Of a stretch of DNA of 64,000 nucleotides, positions 1 to 14,054 are shown piece after piece. The notes beneath the pieces are model-generated. The model was not told the DNA's origin and made no database searches. It was given only the letters and a program-made list of their open reading frames with translations. Source of the stretch: Olsenella massiliensis (GTDB lineage: Bacteria > Actinomycetota > Coriobacteriia > Coriobacteriales > Atopobiaceae); the NCBI RefSeq assembly GCF_001457795.1, contig NZ_LN898211.1, positions 1 to 64,000 of the forward strand. The letters run 5' to 3'. Every line of letters begins with the position of its first letter. The stretch's first letter is position 1. The position numbers were made by a program, and so were the translations under genes.

Positions 1-210
1 CCTCGCGCCGCACAGGGCAGGCCGGGAGGGCGGCGCGGCGAACCTTGAGAACCGGATACTGCGATCGAGAGATCGACAAGAGACAGCGAAGAATGAGCGA
101 AGCTCGAGACGACGCAGAGTCAATTCGAGACCAAGCGAATCCAGATCAGCGGAGCATTCGGCGGGGTCGGCCCCACGCGAGACGACCCCGGGCCCCAGGG
201 CCCGGGAGCT
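1..210 (+). promoter_or_regulatory. rRNA operon leader (partial)
   Basis: Untranslated leader in front of the 16S gene. It holds the element AACCTTGAGAACCGGATA at 41-58, which recurs almost unchanged in the 16S-23S spacer at 1851-1867, as expected for an antitermination or processing signal (inference). A 9-bp GC hairpin (187-195 with 198-206) sits just before the 16S 5' end. No core promoter can be assigned with confidence; it probably lies upstream of the window. Short reading frames here are not considered genes. Confidence 0.6.
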
Positions 211-4900
<4,690 letters not shown>

Positions 4901-5007
4901 TGTTCGCGTCCGGCCCGGCGGTCGGTGCGGTCATCTTGGGCATCGTCGGCGTCCCGGGCGGCGGGCCCGAGGGCATGCGGGAGCGGCCCGAGGGAGAACG
5001 CCCCTCG

Positions 5008-5129
5008 CTGGTCGGCGGCCATGGCAGGGGAGGCACACCCGGTCCCATGCCGAACCCGGAAGTTAAGCCCCCGAGCGCCGATGGTACTGCGGAGCAAGTC
5101 CGTGGGAGAGCAGGACGCCGCCGACCAGC
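5008..5129 (+). rRNA. rrf: 5S ribosomal RNA
   Basis: The terminal helix is visible as CTGGTCGGCGG pairing with CCGCCGACCAG. The core CCCGGTCCCATGCCGAACCCGG and the GGGAGAG/AGGACGCCG region are diagnostic. It is about 120 nt long and lies 107 nt after the 23S gene, immediately before the operon terminator. Confidence 0.93.
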
Positions 5130-5150
5130 GAGGCGCGTTTTCGCGCGATG

Positions 5151-5182
5151 GAAGGCCCCCGGGGTGACCCCCGGGGGCCTTC
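5151..5182 (+). terminator. rRNA operon terminator
   Basis: A perfect 14-bp stem (5151-5164 with 5169-5182) with a 4-nt loop follows the 5S gene by about 20 nt. The T-tract is weak (TCTCGCCCTC), as is common in high-GC Actinobacteria. Confidence 0.85.
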
Positions 5183-5327
5183 TCGCCCTCGCGGCGCCCT
5201 GGCGCCTTTTCAGCTCGCGCCCGGCCGGTCCCCCGGGGTTTTCGACTCTTCAGCAATGGTAAAGGATTTATAAAGGGCTACCCGGCCGCGTCGCCGGGAC
5301 CTGTTGCCGTTGCGAAGGGAGAGCCCC

Positions 5328-8300
5328 ATGTCCATTGACGAACAACGCCTGTCTGCCGGGGATGAGACCCTCACCGACGACCTGTTCCTGCGCATCAGCT
5401 CGCCCCTTCTTCGCGTGGCCGACGGCATGGCCCGCGGCCTGGGGTGCGACGACGAGGCGTCACTCGTCGTCCTGTGCGCCGAGACGGGCATGGGCAAGAC
5501 GAGCTTCATGGACGCCCTGCTTTTGGCTGAGGCCCAGCGCGGGGCCCAGATTCGACGCGCGGCGCTTGACGCGTGCGGCGCGGAGACGCCCCCCGTTCGA
5601 CTCAATCGGCTCTGCCGCGACGTCGTATCCCTCAGGGAGCATGGGCGCAGGGTTGCCGTCGGCGTTGATCGCGTCCCGTCCGGCACCGAGGGTGACGTTC
5701 GTCGAGAGGCTCAGGCGCTGAGACGCATGGTCGCCGCCGGCGCGCTGGTCGTCGTCTGTCTTCTTCCCGAGGCTGACGGCCTCTACCATCTGCTCTCCGA
5801 GGCCCGGCGTCTTGACAACCAGAGCTTGCTGTCATACGTGGCGGACGTCATCAGCTCTCGGCCCGATGGGGGGTGTCTGGCTGAGCTGACGCATGGCATC
5901 CCCTCGCTCCTCGACGCGCTGGGTGATGACGAGCGCGCCAGGATGGGCGACTTTGGGAGCAGCTCCGCCCCCGGCAGGTTCGCACGCACGCTCAGGAGGG
6001 TGGTCATCGCGTACGTTCGTGACTCCCTCCCGCCGGATGAGATCAAGTTGCGGCTTGCCATGATCCTGCTGGGGTCAGGCAGCTTCGACGACCTTGAGGT
6101 CCTGCTGGGCCGCCTTGACGCAGAGCTCCTTGCCTGGGAGCAGGATCAGGCCCCGCTGTTGGGCGTCGATCTGTCCCGCTCGAGCTTCTCGGTCGCGGGA
6201 GTCACCGAGGAGATGCCCTTTGGCTACTGCCTGGGCATGCTCAAGAGCATGCTGCCGGCGTTCTCCCCGCTTGCCACCGCCTGCGCGCGGGTGCTGTGCG
6301 CGCGAGGTCAGTTCGTTCGCGCCGAGCAGGTCTGTCGGCAGGTCACGGACGTAGACGATTTCTATGACATCGGCATGAGCTGGGGATTCGAGCTTCTCAT
6401 GCGCGGAAAGACGGATTTTGTGAGCCTCTGCCTGGGTCATGCGCGCAACCGGCCGGATGACGGGGACGTGCGGCCGGCGCTGCTCGGTCGGGCGATCGAG
6501 GAGCTCAACGGGCGACACGTCTTGCCTTGCGACGGCGAGGGACGGGCTCTGCCACCCCCACGGCGGCCGTCCGATCGCGAGCGCTGCGCACGATGCTGCC
6601 TTGCGGTCATGGAGCGCCAGCGAGACCTGCTCGCGGGCCTCGCCCCCGCGCCGCTCGACGAGGTCGTGCTGGCCGGCCTCGGGGAGCACGGGGAGCTGCT
6701 GGAGCGACACCTGCGCTGCACCGAACGGCTGCTGGGCGGGCGGTTCTCTGACGTCTTCAACGACCTGATGGATTGTCCGGAGCGACGGGCGCCCGACGAC
6801 GTGCCGGGAGCGCTGCTCTGCGTCGACTTCCTGCTTGCCGAGGCCTTGTCGGGGTCATGCCGCTCCCCTGACGAGGAGCGCGACTTGGACGAGGCACGAA
6901 CGCTTCTGTGGGAGGCGTCACCCGGTCGTCTCGGCCTCTATGCCCGGACGCTTGATTCGGCGTTGGACGTGCTGCTCGGCGACGCCCTGGGCATACCCGG
7001 CGTGGAGCGGCTCCTCTCCCTCTCCCATGCGCAGGGGGACGTGATGGTGGAGGCCGTTCTGCTCCTGTTGGCGGGCATGGGAGACGTCAAGTCGGGCGCC
7101 CAGGCCCGCGCGATCGTTCGCGCCCAACGGGTCGAGTCCTTGATCGAGCGCCAGAACGCGCCGTTTCTGTGCGACTGCGCCGAGCTCATCGCGCTCGTCG
7201 CCCGCCTCGGGGTGAATGACGTTCCGGGCGCGGGCGAGCCCATGGCACGGGGCGCGGCGTCGCCCGTGAGAGACCTGTGTCGCATGGCCGGCGCCATCGC
7301 CCGGGGCGATGACCCTCGACAGGTGAGGTTGGACGTGCTCGCGCGCTCCAGCTTCCCTCGCGAGCTGGCCTGGACGCTCAGGCTCATGCTGCGCCATGCC
7401 GGCGCGCTCGCGGACGTGCTGCGCTCGGGGCTTCCCAAGAGCTGGCTGAGGGTGGAGCGCACCACGATATCCCCCTGTCCCGCGCGCATGGCCCCGCCAC
7501 GACGGACGAGGCCCGTCGCGCTGGGCGCACGCGAGGCGGACAAGGACCCCCAGCGTCCCCGACGCGTCCGCCTGACGATCATGGGAAGCTTCTCGGTCGA
7601 GGTGGACGGGGAGGTCATCGGGCCGGAGCGGCTCGTCGCGCGACGAGCCCGTGACCTCTTGGCCCTTCTTGCCCTGGTGAAGGGCCATAAGACGACCAAG
7701 CGCGACGCGCTGACCGCCATCTGGGGCGAGATCGACTATGAGCGGGGCAAGCAGCGCCTGTACGAGGCGACCTCAACGGTCCGCAAGGTGCTGCGCGCGC
7801 GTCGTCGCGGCATAGAGCCCATCCTGAGCAGTCGGACCGACGGGACCATATCGCTCAACGTCAGCCTCATCGTCTGCGACGTGGACATGTTCCGCGAGGA
7901 GGCCCTCCTTTCCCTGGGCAACGACGGCAGCGACGACGAGACGGTCACCCATGCCTGTCTGGCGCGACGTTGGTACGGGACGGGACCCTCGGTCTCCCTG
8001 GATGACGTGTCGGGCTTTGCCTCCCGACATGCACGCGCTCTCCAGCGCCTGTATGTCAGCTCCCTGGCGGCCGGCAGCGAGGCGGCGCTCAGGCAGGGCA
8101 AGCCGTATCTCTCCTCCCTGCTCGCCCGCGACGCGCTCATGGGGGAGCCTCGTCGCGAGGACGTGACCATCTCGCTGGTGGAGGCCCTCGCCCAGCTGGG
8201 GCGCGTTGCCGAGGTGGAGTCCATGTACGAGCGCTACCAGCGCATGACGGCGCGAGGCGCGCGGCGACGATCGAGGACGCTTGAGCAGGCCTTTTCCGAG

Positions 8301-8330
8301 GCGATAGGACGTCTCTGCCCGGAGTCCTGA
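5328..8330 (+). CDS. Large ATPase/SARP-type (BTAD) transcriptional regulator
   Basis: Predicted 1000-residue cytoplasmic regulator. Near the N-terminus (about residues 51-58) is a P-loop, AETGMGKT. The middle is a long helical region that probably forms TPR-like repeats. Around residues 745-835 is an OmpR-like winged helix (GSFSVEVDGEVIGPERLVAR, then RARDLLALLALVKGH), followed to the C-terminus by a bacterial transcriptional activator domain. This ATPase-first, DNA-binding-last order is the reverse of classic SARPs and is closer to MalT-like architecture. The ATG chosen has GAAGGGAG a few bases upstream; a TTG eight codons earlier is less likely. It stands alone between the rRNA terminator and secA. 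Its targets and ligand cannot be read from the sequence. Confidence 0.8.
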   Translation: MSIDEQRLSAGDETLTDDLFLRISSPLLRVADGMARGLGCDDEASLVVLCAETGMGKTSFMDALLLAEAQRGAQIRRAALDACGAETPPVRLNRLCRDVVSLREHGRRVAVGVDRVPSGTEGDVRREAQALRRMVAAGALVVVCLLPEADGLYHLLSEARRLDNQSLLSYVADVISSRPDGGCLAELTHGIPSLLDALGDDERARMGDFGSSSAPGRFARTLRRVVIAYVRDSLPPDEIKLRLAMILLGSGSFDDLEVLLGRLDAELLAWEQDQAPLLGVDLSRSSFSVAGVTEEMPFGYCLGMLKSMLPAFSPLATACARVLCARGQFVRAEQVCRQVTDVDDFYDIGMSWGFELLMRGKTDFVSLCLGHARNRPDDGDVRPALLGRAIEELNGRHVLPCDGEGRALPPPRRPSDRERCARCCLAVMERQRDLLAGLAPAPLDEVVLAGLGEHGELLERHLRCTERLLGGRFSDVFNDLMDCPERRAPDDVPGALLCVDFLLAEALSGSCRSPDEERDLDEARTLLWEASPGRLGLYARTLDSALDVLLGDALGIPGVERLLSLSHAQGDVMVEAVLLLLAGMGDVKSGAQARAIVRAQRVESLIERQNAPFLCDCAELIALVARLGVNDVPGAGEPMARGAASPVRDLCRMAGAIARGDDPRQVRLDVLARSSFPRELAWTLRLMLRHAGALADVLRSGLPKSWLRVERTTISPCPARMAPPRRTRPVALGAREADKDPQRPRRVRLTIMGSFSVEVDGEVIGPERLVARRARDLLALLALVKGHKTTKRDALTAIWGEIDYERGKQRLYEATSTVRKVLRARRRGIEPILSSRTDGTISLNVSLIVCDVDMFREEALLSLGNDGSDDETVTHACLARRWYGTGPSVSLDDVSGFASRHARALQRLYVSSLAAGSEAALRQGKPYLSSLLARDALMGEPRREDVTISLVEALAQLGRVAEVESMYERYQRMTARGARRRSRTLEQAFSEAIGRLCPES

Positions 8331-8452
8331 CACCGCTGGTGCCGTTTTCATGGGTCGGCCGGCCGCGCGCACCTCCCCACGTCACAATTGATACAGTGAT
8401 ACTGGAAACTGAGCGTGGGCATGGCCTGCGCCGGGCACTGAGAAGGGGCTCG

Positions 8453-11245
8453 ATGGCTAATCTGTTCACCAGGCTGCTCTCGCGTGGAGCGGGCAGGCAG
8501 CTCAAGGAGTTCGAACGAATCAAGGACCTGGTCAACGACCAGGGGGAGCGCTTCAAGGGCATTGACGACGACCAGCTGAGGGCCATGACCGCGCGCTTCC
8601 GCGAGCGCTATGCCGCCGGCGAGACGCTTGACGAGCTTTTGCCCGAGGCGTTTGCCGCCGTCAGGGAGGCGTCGTCGCGCGTGCTGGGCATGCGTCACTT
8701 TGACGTGCAGGTCATCGGCGGCATCGCCCTCAACAGCGGCATGATCGCCGAGATGAAGACGGGCGAGGGAAAGACGCTCGTCTCGACGCTCGCGGGCTAC
8801 CTCAACGCCATCGCGGGCGAGGGCGTGCACATCGTCACGGTCAACGACTACCTCGCCAAGCGCGACAGCGAGTGGATGGGGCAGCTCTATCGCTTTATGG
8901 GCATGGACGTCGGCCTGCTGCAGAACGGCATGGACCTGTCGTCCAAGAGGCCGGCCTACGCCGCTGACGTCACCTACGGCACCAATTCGGAGTTTGGCTT
9001 CGATTATCTGCGCGACAACATGGTGACCCGGGCCGACATGCGCGTGCAGCGGGGACATCACTTTGCGATCGTCGACGAGGTCGACTCCATCCTCATCGAC
9101 GAGGCGCGCACGCCCCTCATCATCTCGGGCGTGGGGACCAAGTCGGCCAGCACCTACAAGGACTTCGCGCGCGCCGTGCGCGGCCTGACTGCCGACGTCG
9201 ACTATGAGATGGACGAGGCCAAGCACACCATCGCGGCGACCGAGCTGGGACTCTCCAAGATCGAGTCAAAGCTCGGTGTGGACGACATCTACGCCGACCC
9301 CTCGGGCCAGCTGGTCAATCACCTCCAGCAGGCGCTCAAGGCGCAGTACATGTTTCATCGCGACCAGCAGTACATGGTCGTGGACGGCGAGGTCAAGATC
9401 GTCGACGAGTTCACGGGTCGCGCCATGGAGGGCAGGCGCTACTCCGAGGGGCTCCACCAGGCGATCGAGGCCAAGGAGGGCGTGCTCGTCCGCGAGGAGA
9501 ACCAGACGCTCGCGACGATCACCCTGCAGAACTACTTTCGTCTGTATGACAAGCTCTCCGGCATGACGGGCACCGCCATGACCGAGGACGCCGAGTTTCG
9601 CGAGATCTACCACCTTCCCGTGCAGGCGATACCGCCCAACAGGCCCGTCATCCGTAAGGACCATGACGACCTGGTGTACCGCAACTCCCACGCCAAGTTC
9701 AACGCCGTCGCCGACGAGGTCGTGGCGCGCCACGCCAAGGGGCAGCCCTGCCTCGTGGGCACCGTCTCCATCGAGAACTCGGAGCGCCTCGCGCGCATCC
9801 TGCAGAAGAGGGGCATTCGCGACTTCGAGGTCCTCAACGCCAAGTTCCATGAGCGCGAGGCGCAGATCGTCGCGCAGGCCGGCCGTCGGGGCGCCGTGAC
9901 CATCGCGACGAACATGGCCGGCCGCGGCACGGACATCCTGCTGGGCGGCAACCCCACCGAGCTCGCCCGCGAGATGCTGCGCGAACGTGGCTACTTTGCC
10001 AAGGCCGCCGAGGGGCAGGAGCCCCTGGAGCCCAGCCAAGAGGAGCTTGATGCGGCGCTCGCCGAGGCCAGGGACATCTGCGCGCGGGAGCGCGAGGAGG
10101 TCAAGGCGGCGGGCGGTCTCTGCGTCATCGGCACGCAGCGCCACGAGAGCAGGCGCATCGACAACCAGCTGCGCGGCCGTTCGGGACGACAGGGAGATCC
10201 CGGAGAGACGCAGTTCTACCTGTCGCTCGACGACGACCTCATGCGCCTCTTCGGCAGCGAGAAGATGAACCGCGTGGCCTCCATCCTCGAGCGAGCCGAC
10301 GTTCCCGAGGACCTTCCCATTCAGACGAAGGTCATCACCAAGGGCGTGGAAGGCGCCCAGCACAAGGTCGAAGAGGTCAACTTTGCCATGCGCAAGAACG
10401 TCCTGGACTATGACGACGTCATGAACAAGCAGCGCCAGGTCATCTACGAGGAGCGCAACAAGATCCTGGACGGCAAGGACCTGGTGGGTCACGTGAACGA
10501 GGTCACGTACGAGGCGGTGCGGCGCAACGTCGCCGTCTACTGCCCCGAGGACCAGGACATGGATGACTGGGACCTCTCGGGCCTCATCAAGTGGGTCTCT
10601 GAGCTCACGGGCAGGGACGATGCTCCCCAGCCCGAAGGCGACATGAGTCAGGCGGAGATCTGCGACCTGTTTGACGAGTACGTCACCCGCTGCTACGAGG
10701 AGAAGTCCCAGCTGCTGCCCGAGGGGGCCATGCAGGCCCTCTCGTCCCAGGTCATGCTTCGCGTCATCGACACGCGCTGGATGGCCTACCTGCAGGAGAT
10801 GGATTATCTCAAGACCGGCATCGGCCTGAGGGGCTATGGCCAGCGCGACCCCCTCGTCGAGTACAAGACGGAGGCCTACGCCGCGTTCACCGAGCTCGTC
10901 AGCACCATGTACGAGGATTTCCTGCGCACCATCCTGCGCATAGGCATTTCGTCGGGGCGACCGCCCCGCAGCGTCGAGGCCGACGGCGGCGCCAGCCTGC
11001 GCGGCGCGCGCTTCTCGGGTCCGGCCGAGGTGGATGGCGACCAAGGGTCCCGCAGCGGCGCCGCGGGGGCACAAGGACGCGCCCCGGCGCACATGGCCCC
11101 GGCGCACGGCGCGCCCGCAGGCGAAAAGCCCGCGACCTACCGCAAGTCCGAGGACCCAAACCCCTATGTGGGGGTGGGACGCAACGATCCGTGCCCCTGC
11201 GGGAGCGGCAAGAAGTTCAAGCACTGCCATGGCAGGAACGCATAG
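8453..11245 (+). CDS. secA: Preprotein translocase ATPase SecA
   Basis: The 930-residue motor drives post-translational export through SecYEG. It carries the Walker A MKTGEGKTLV (about residue 100), the DEAD-type VDEVDSILIDEA (about 207), the helicase motif GRGTDILLGGNP, QLRGRSGRQGDPG and the C-terminal zinc-binding tail CPCGSGKKFKHCHGR that contacts SecB or ribosomes in other species. The start ATG (MANLFTRLL) has AGAAGGGG upstream; the longer frame begins in non-conserved sequence. The stop codon directly abuts the prfB start, implying co-transcription. Length is typical. Confidence 0.97.
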   Translation: MANLFTRLLSRGAGRQLKEFERIKDLVNDQGERFKGIDDDQLRAMTARFRERYAAGETLDELLPEAFAAVREASSRVLGMRHFDVQVIGGIALNSGMIAEMKTGEGKTLVSTLAGYLNAIAGEGVHIVTVNDYLAKRDSEWMGQLYRFMGMDVGLLQNGMDLSSKRPAYAADVTYGTNSEFGFDYLRDNMVTRADMRVQRGHHFAIVDEVDSILIDEARTPLIISGVGTKSASTYKDFARAVRGLTADVDYEMDEAKHTIAATELGLSKIESKLGVDDIYADPSGQLVNHLQQALKAQYMFHRDQQYMVVDGEVKIVDEFTGRAMEGRRYSEGLHQAIEAKEGVLVREENQTLATITLQNYFRLYDKLSGMTGTAMTEDAEFREIYHLPVQAIPPNRPVIRKDHDDLVYRNSHAKFNAVADEVVARHAKGQPCLVGTVSIENSERLARILQKRGIRDFEVLNAKFHEREAQIVAQAGRRGAVTIATNMAGRGTDILLGGNPTELAREMLRERGYFAKAAEGQEPLEPSQEELDAALAEARDICAREREEVKAAGGLCVIGTQRHESRRIDNQLRGRSGRQGDPGETQFYLSLDDDLMRLFGSEKMNRVASILERADVPEDLPIQTKVITKGVEGAQHKVEEVNFAMRKNVLDYDDVMNKQRQVIYEERNKILDGKDLVGHVNEVTYEAVRRNVAVYCPEDQDMDDWDLSGLIKWVSELTGRDDAPQPEGDMSQAEICDLFDEYVTRCYEEKSQLLPEGAMQALSSQVMLRVIDTRWMAYLQEMDYLKTGIGLRGYGQRDPLVEYKTEAYAAFTELVSTMYEDFLRTILRIGISSGRPPRSVEADGGASLRGARFSGPAEVDGDQGSRSGAAGAQGRAPAHMAPAHGAPAGEKPATYRKSEDPNPYVGVGRNDPCPCGSGKKFKHCHGRNA

Positions 11246-12361
11246 ATGGCCGAGGTCACCCAGGCGTCCATGGACGCGCTCGCGCGGCGCCTCGACGAGG
11301 TCGAGAGCTATCTCCGCATAGACCAGAAGCGCGACCTCGTCGCGCGTCTCGAGCGTCAGGTCAGCTCCGCCGACTTCTGGAGCGACGCGGAGGCGGCGAG
11401 CAAGGTCATGTCCGAGCTCACGCAGGCCAAGGACGAGATCTCGCAGCTCGTCCTGGCGCGCGAGCAGCTTGATGACGCCCAGGCAGCCTATGACCTGGGC
11501 AGGGAGTCCGGTGAGGAGGACGTGCTCGCCGAGGCCGACGAGCTCATTGCCGAGCTGGAGGGCCGACTCTCCGACCTCGAGCTTGCGAGCTGGTTCACGG
11601 GGGAGTTCGACGGCGGCGACGCCATCATCACCATCACGCCGGGACAGGGGGGCCTTGAGGCCCAGGACTGGTGCGGCATGCTCTTTAGGATGTACCAGGC
11701 CTACTGCGCCCGTCGAGGGTGGAAGGTCACGGTCAACGACGCTCCCGCCGCGGAGGTCATCGGCCTTGACCGCGCCACCTTCACGGTGAGCGGCAAGAAC
11801 GCCTTCGGCATGCTTCGCGGCGAGCAGGGCGTCCACCGGCTCGTGCGCATCTCGCCCACCGACGCCAAGAGGCGCAGGCAGACGACGTTCGCCGGCGTCG
11901 AGGTGCTTCCCGTGCTGCCTGATGACGTCCAGGTTGACATTGACCCTGCCGACCTGCGCATTGACGTCTACCATGCCTCGGGGCACGGCGGCCAGGGCGT
12001 CAACACCACCGACTCCGCCGTGCGCATCACGCACCTTCCCACGGGAACGGTCGTCACCTGCCAGAACGAGCGGAGCCAGCTCCAGAACAAGGCCTTCGCC
12101 ATGAACATCCTGCGCAGCCGCCTCTTTGAGCTGGAGCTCGCAAAGCGCGAGGCGGAGCTTGACGAGCTGCGGGGGCCCAAGCATCAGATCGGCTTCGGCA
12201 ATCAGATCAGGAGCTACGTGCTCTATCCCTACCAGCTCGTCAAGGATTTGCGCAGCGGCGTCGAGACGGGCAACGTGGACTCCGTCCTCGTCGACGGCGA
12301 CCTTGACAGGTTTGTCGTCGGCTACCATCGATGGGCCGTGGGAGGGGGGCACGATGCCTAG
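11246..12361 (+). CDS. prfB: Peptide chain release factor 2
   Basis: The 371-residue class I release factor reads UGA and UAA. It has the catalytic GGQ in SGHGGQGVNTTDSAVR (about residues 249-251) and the RF2-type QNERSQ and IRSYVLYPY blocks. The tripeptide that recognises the stop codon, SPF in E. coli RF2, is here SPT (RISPTDAKRRR, about residues 203-205). The frame is continuous from an ATG immediately after the secA stop, so there is no in-frame UGA and no programmed +1 frameshift. Its 3' end overlaps the next gene by 8 nt. Confidence 0.95.
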   Translation: MAEVTQASMDALARRLDEVESYLRIDQKRDLVARLERQVSSADFWSDAEAASKVMSELTQAKDEISQLVLAREQLDDAQAAYDLGRESGEEDVLAEADELIAELEGRLSDLELASWFTGEFDGGDAIITITPGQGGLEAQDWCGMLFRMYQAYCARRGWKVTVNDAPAAEVIGLDRATFTVSGKNAFGMLRGEQGVHRLVRISPTDAKRRRQTTFAGVEVLPVLPDDVQVDIDPADLRIDVYHASGHGGQGVNTTDSAVRITHLPTGTVVTCQNERSQLQNKAFAMNILRSRLFELELAKREAELDELRGPKHQIGFGNQIRSYVLYPYQLVKDLRSGVETGNVDSVLVDGDLDRFVVGYHRWAVGGGHDA

Positions 12362-13253
12362 GCCCTTTCTTCCCCTTCCGCGCGTCTCTCGTCGCGAGCT
12401 GGCCCGAAAGCTCTTCCTCATCCTGGCGGGGTCGTTCATCTACGCGCTGGGCGTCGACATGTTCGAGATTCCCAACGGCCTTGCGGCGGGCGGGCTCACG
12501 GGCCTGGCGACGACCACGTCTGCCGTGGCGGCGCAGATGGGCGTCAACCTGCCCGTGGGCATCCAGACCATCGGCATGAACGTGCTTTTGCTCATCTACG
12601 TCTACGTGTCCACGAAGGACGTCAGCTACATCATGCAGAGCATCGTCGGCATCCTGGCCTCGGGCTTCTTCACCGACGCCCTCGCGCCCCTCGTTCCCGT
12701 GCCGGCTCAGGGGCAGCTGCTGATCTGCGCCATATGGGGCGGCATCATATCGGGCGCCGGCATCGGGCTCGTCTTCATGAGCGGCGGCAACACGGGCGGG
12801 ACCGACCTCATTTGCCAGCTCATCGCCCGACGTACGGGCAGTTCCATGGGGGTGCTCGTCATGCTCGTCGACGGGGCGGTGCTGCTGCTGTCCGTTCCCG
12901 TCTTCTCGCTCACCAACGCGCTGTACGCCGGGGTTGCCATGTATGTTGCCGCCCGCGTCCTGGACATGGTGCTCGAGGGCCCGCTTACCGCGCGTGTGTG
13001 CTACGTCATCTCGGAGCTCCATGCCGACATCGCGCGCGAGGTGCTCTACACCCTGGGGCGCGGCTGCACCGAGCTGCAGGCGCGGGGGGTGTGGAGCGGC
13101 AATGCGCGCCCCGTCCTGATGGTGGTGGTCGGGCGTAACGAGACAGTCAGGCTCAAGGAGATCGTCGCCTCCCTGGACCCCGAGGCCATAGTGATCGTCT
13201 CGGAGGTTCACGAGGCCTTTGGCGAGGGCTTCAGTCGCCTGGGGAGCTCGTAG
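12354..13253 (+). CDS. YitT family membrane protein
   Basis: This 299-residue protein has five to six hydrophobic segments in its first two thirds (for example LFLILAGSFIYALGVDMF and MNVLLLIYVYV) and a soluble C-terminal DUF2179 domain (about residues 215-290). It has the glycine-rich FMSGGNTGGTDLICQLIARR that is typical of the YitT/DUF161 family. Function is unknown in the family. The start follows a GGGAGGGGGG ribosome-binding site inside the end of prfB, so the two are translationally coupled. Confidence 0.88.
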   Translation: MPRPFLPLPRVSRRELARKLFLILAGSFIYALGVDMFEIPNGLAAGGLTGLATTTSAVAAQMGVNLPVGIQTIGMNVLLLIYVYVSTKDVSYIMQSIVGILASGFFTDALAPLVPVPAQGQLLICAIWGGIISGAGIGLVFMSGGNTGGTDLICQLIARRTGSSMGVLVMLVDGAVLLLSVPVFSLTNALYAGVAMYVAARVLDMVLEGPLTARVCYVISELHADIAREVLYTLGRGCTELQARGVWSGNARPVLMVVVGRNETVRLKEIVASLDPEAIVIVSEVHEAFGEGFSRLGSS

Positions 13254-13274
13254 GGGCACAGGCGTCGCGCCGCG

Positions 13275-14054
13275 TCAGTCGTCGAGCAGACGCTCCCCCG
13301 GCTTCATGACCATGCGCACGCCGGCGCGCTCGAGCCGGGCGAGCTCGGCGGGATCCGCGCTCTCGTCCGTGACGAGCATGTCGATCTGGTCGGGCGTCCC
13401 GTAGCGGAAGCTGGCGCTCATGCCGATCTTGGTCCCGTCAGCGACGACGATGTGCATGTCGGCGTTCTCTATCATCAGCGAGTTGATGCTCGTCTCGTGC
13501 GACACGAGCGTGGTGATGCCCCCCTTGGCGGAGAGGCCCGAGCAGCCCATGATCGCCTTCGCCGCGTTGACGCTCCTGACGCTCTTGAGCGCGAACTCGC
13601 CGGTCATCGACCATTTGGGAAGACGGGCGTCGCCGCCCGTGAGGATGACGGAGAGGTTGGGGGGCAGCGTGAGCTGGAGCGCCCTTCCGTTGTTCGTCAC
13701 GACGGTGACGTTCTGCGCCGTGATGTGCTCCAGCACCGACAGCGCGGTTGAGCTGGTGTTGACGAAGACGGTGTCCCCGTCCTCGACGAGTCGGGCCGCC
13801 TCGCGGGCGATGGCGAGCTTGGCCGTGATGGCTCGTGAGTTCATGGGTCCCCCGAGGGGGTCAATCAGCTCCACGGAGCCGTGCATCCTCCTGACGATTC
13901 CCTCGTCGGCAAGCGTGTCGAGGTCGCGCCTGATGGTGAGGGCCGAGACGTCAAAATAGGCGGCAAGGTCGGCGACCCTCGCCCTTCCTCCCTCGGCCAG
14001 CAGGTCAACCAGGGCGTCACGCCGCTCCTTGACAAGCCTGTTATGAACGCGCAT
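13275..14054 (-). CDS. DeoR-family repressor, UlaR-like
   Basis: The 259-residue regulator has an N-terminal helix-turn-helix (VADLAAYFDVSALTIRRDLD) and a DeoR sensor domain (about residues 75-240) that binds phosphorylated sugars in known members. Its C-terminus DQIDMLVTDESADPAEL resembles the end of E. coli UlaR, repressor of the ascorbate regulon, and the gene is divergent from an ascorbate PTS operon. Regulation of that operon by L-ascorbate-6-phosphate is therefore likely, by analogy. The start was chosen for the AGGAGG site; 33 upstream codons in the same frame look non-coding. It converges on the YitT gene. Confidence 0.86.
   Translation of the reverse strand: MRVHNRLVKERRDALVDLLAEGGRARVADLAAYFDVSALTIRRDLDTLADEGIVRRMHGSVELIDPLGGPMNSRAITAKLAIAREAARLVEDGDTVFVNTSSTALSVLEHITAQNVTVVTNNGRALQLTLPPNLSVILTGGDARLPKWSMTGEFALKSVRSVNAAKAIMGCSGLSAKGGITTLVSHETSINSLMIENADMHIVVADGTKIGMSASFRYGTPDQIDMLVTDESADPAELARLERAGVRMVMKPGERLLDD

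Noticed and set aside
11246-11400. Programmed +1 frameshift in prfB
   Set aside because: The gene reads through from an ATG after the secA stop with no internal UGA near codon 25, so no frameshift is needed.
9266-12439. Very long minus-strand reading frame antisense to secA and prfB
   Set aside because: It covers two certain plus-strand genes, its product is low-complexity and matches no family. Such antisense frames are expected at GC-rich third positions.
13253-13275. Terminator between the YitT gene and the DeoR-type regulator
   Set aside because: The gap is only about 20 nt and no stable hairpin was found.
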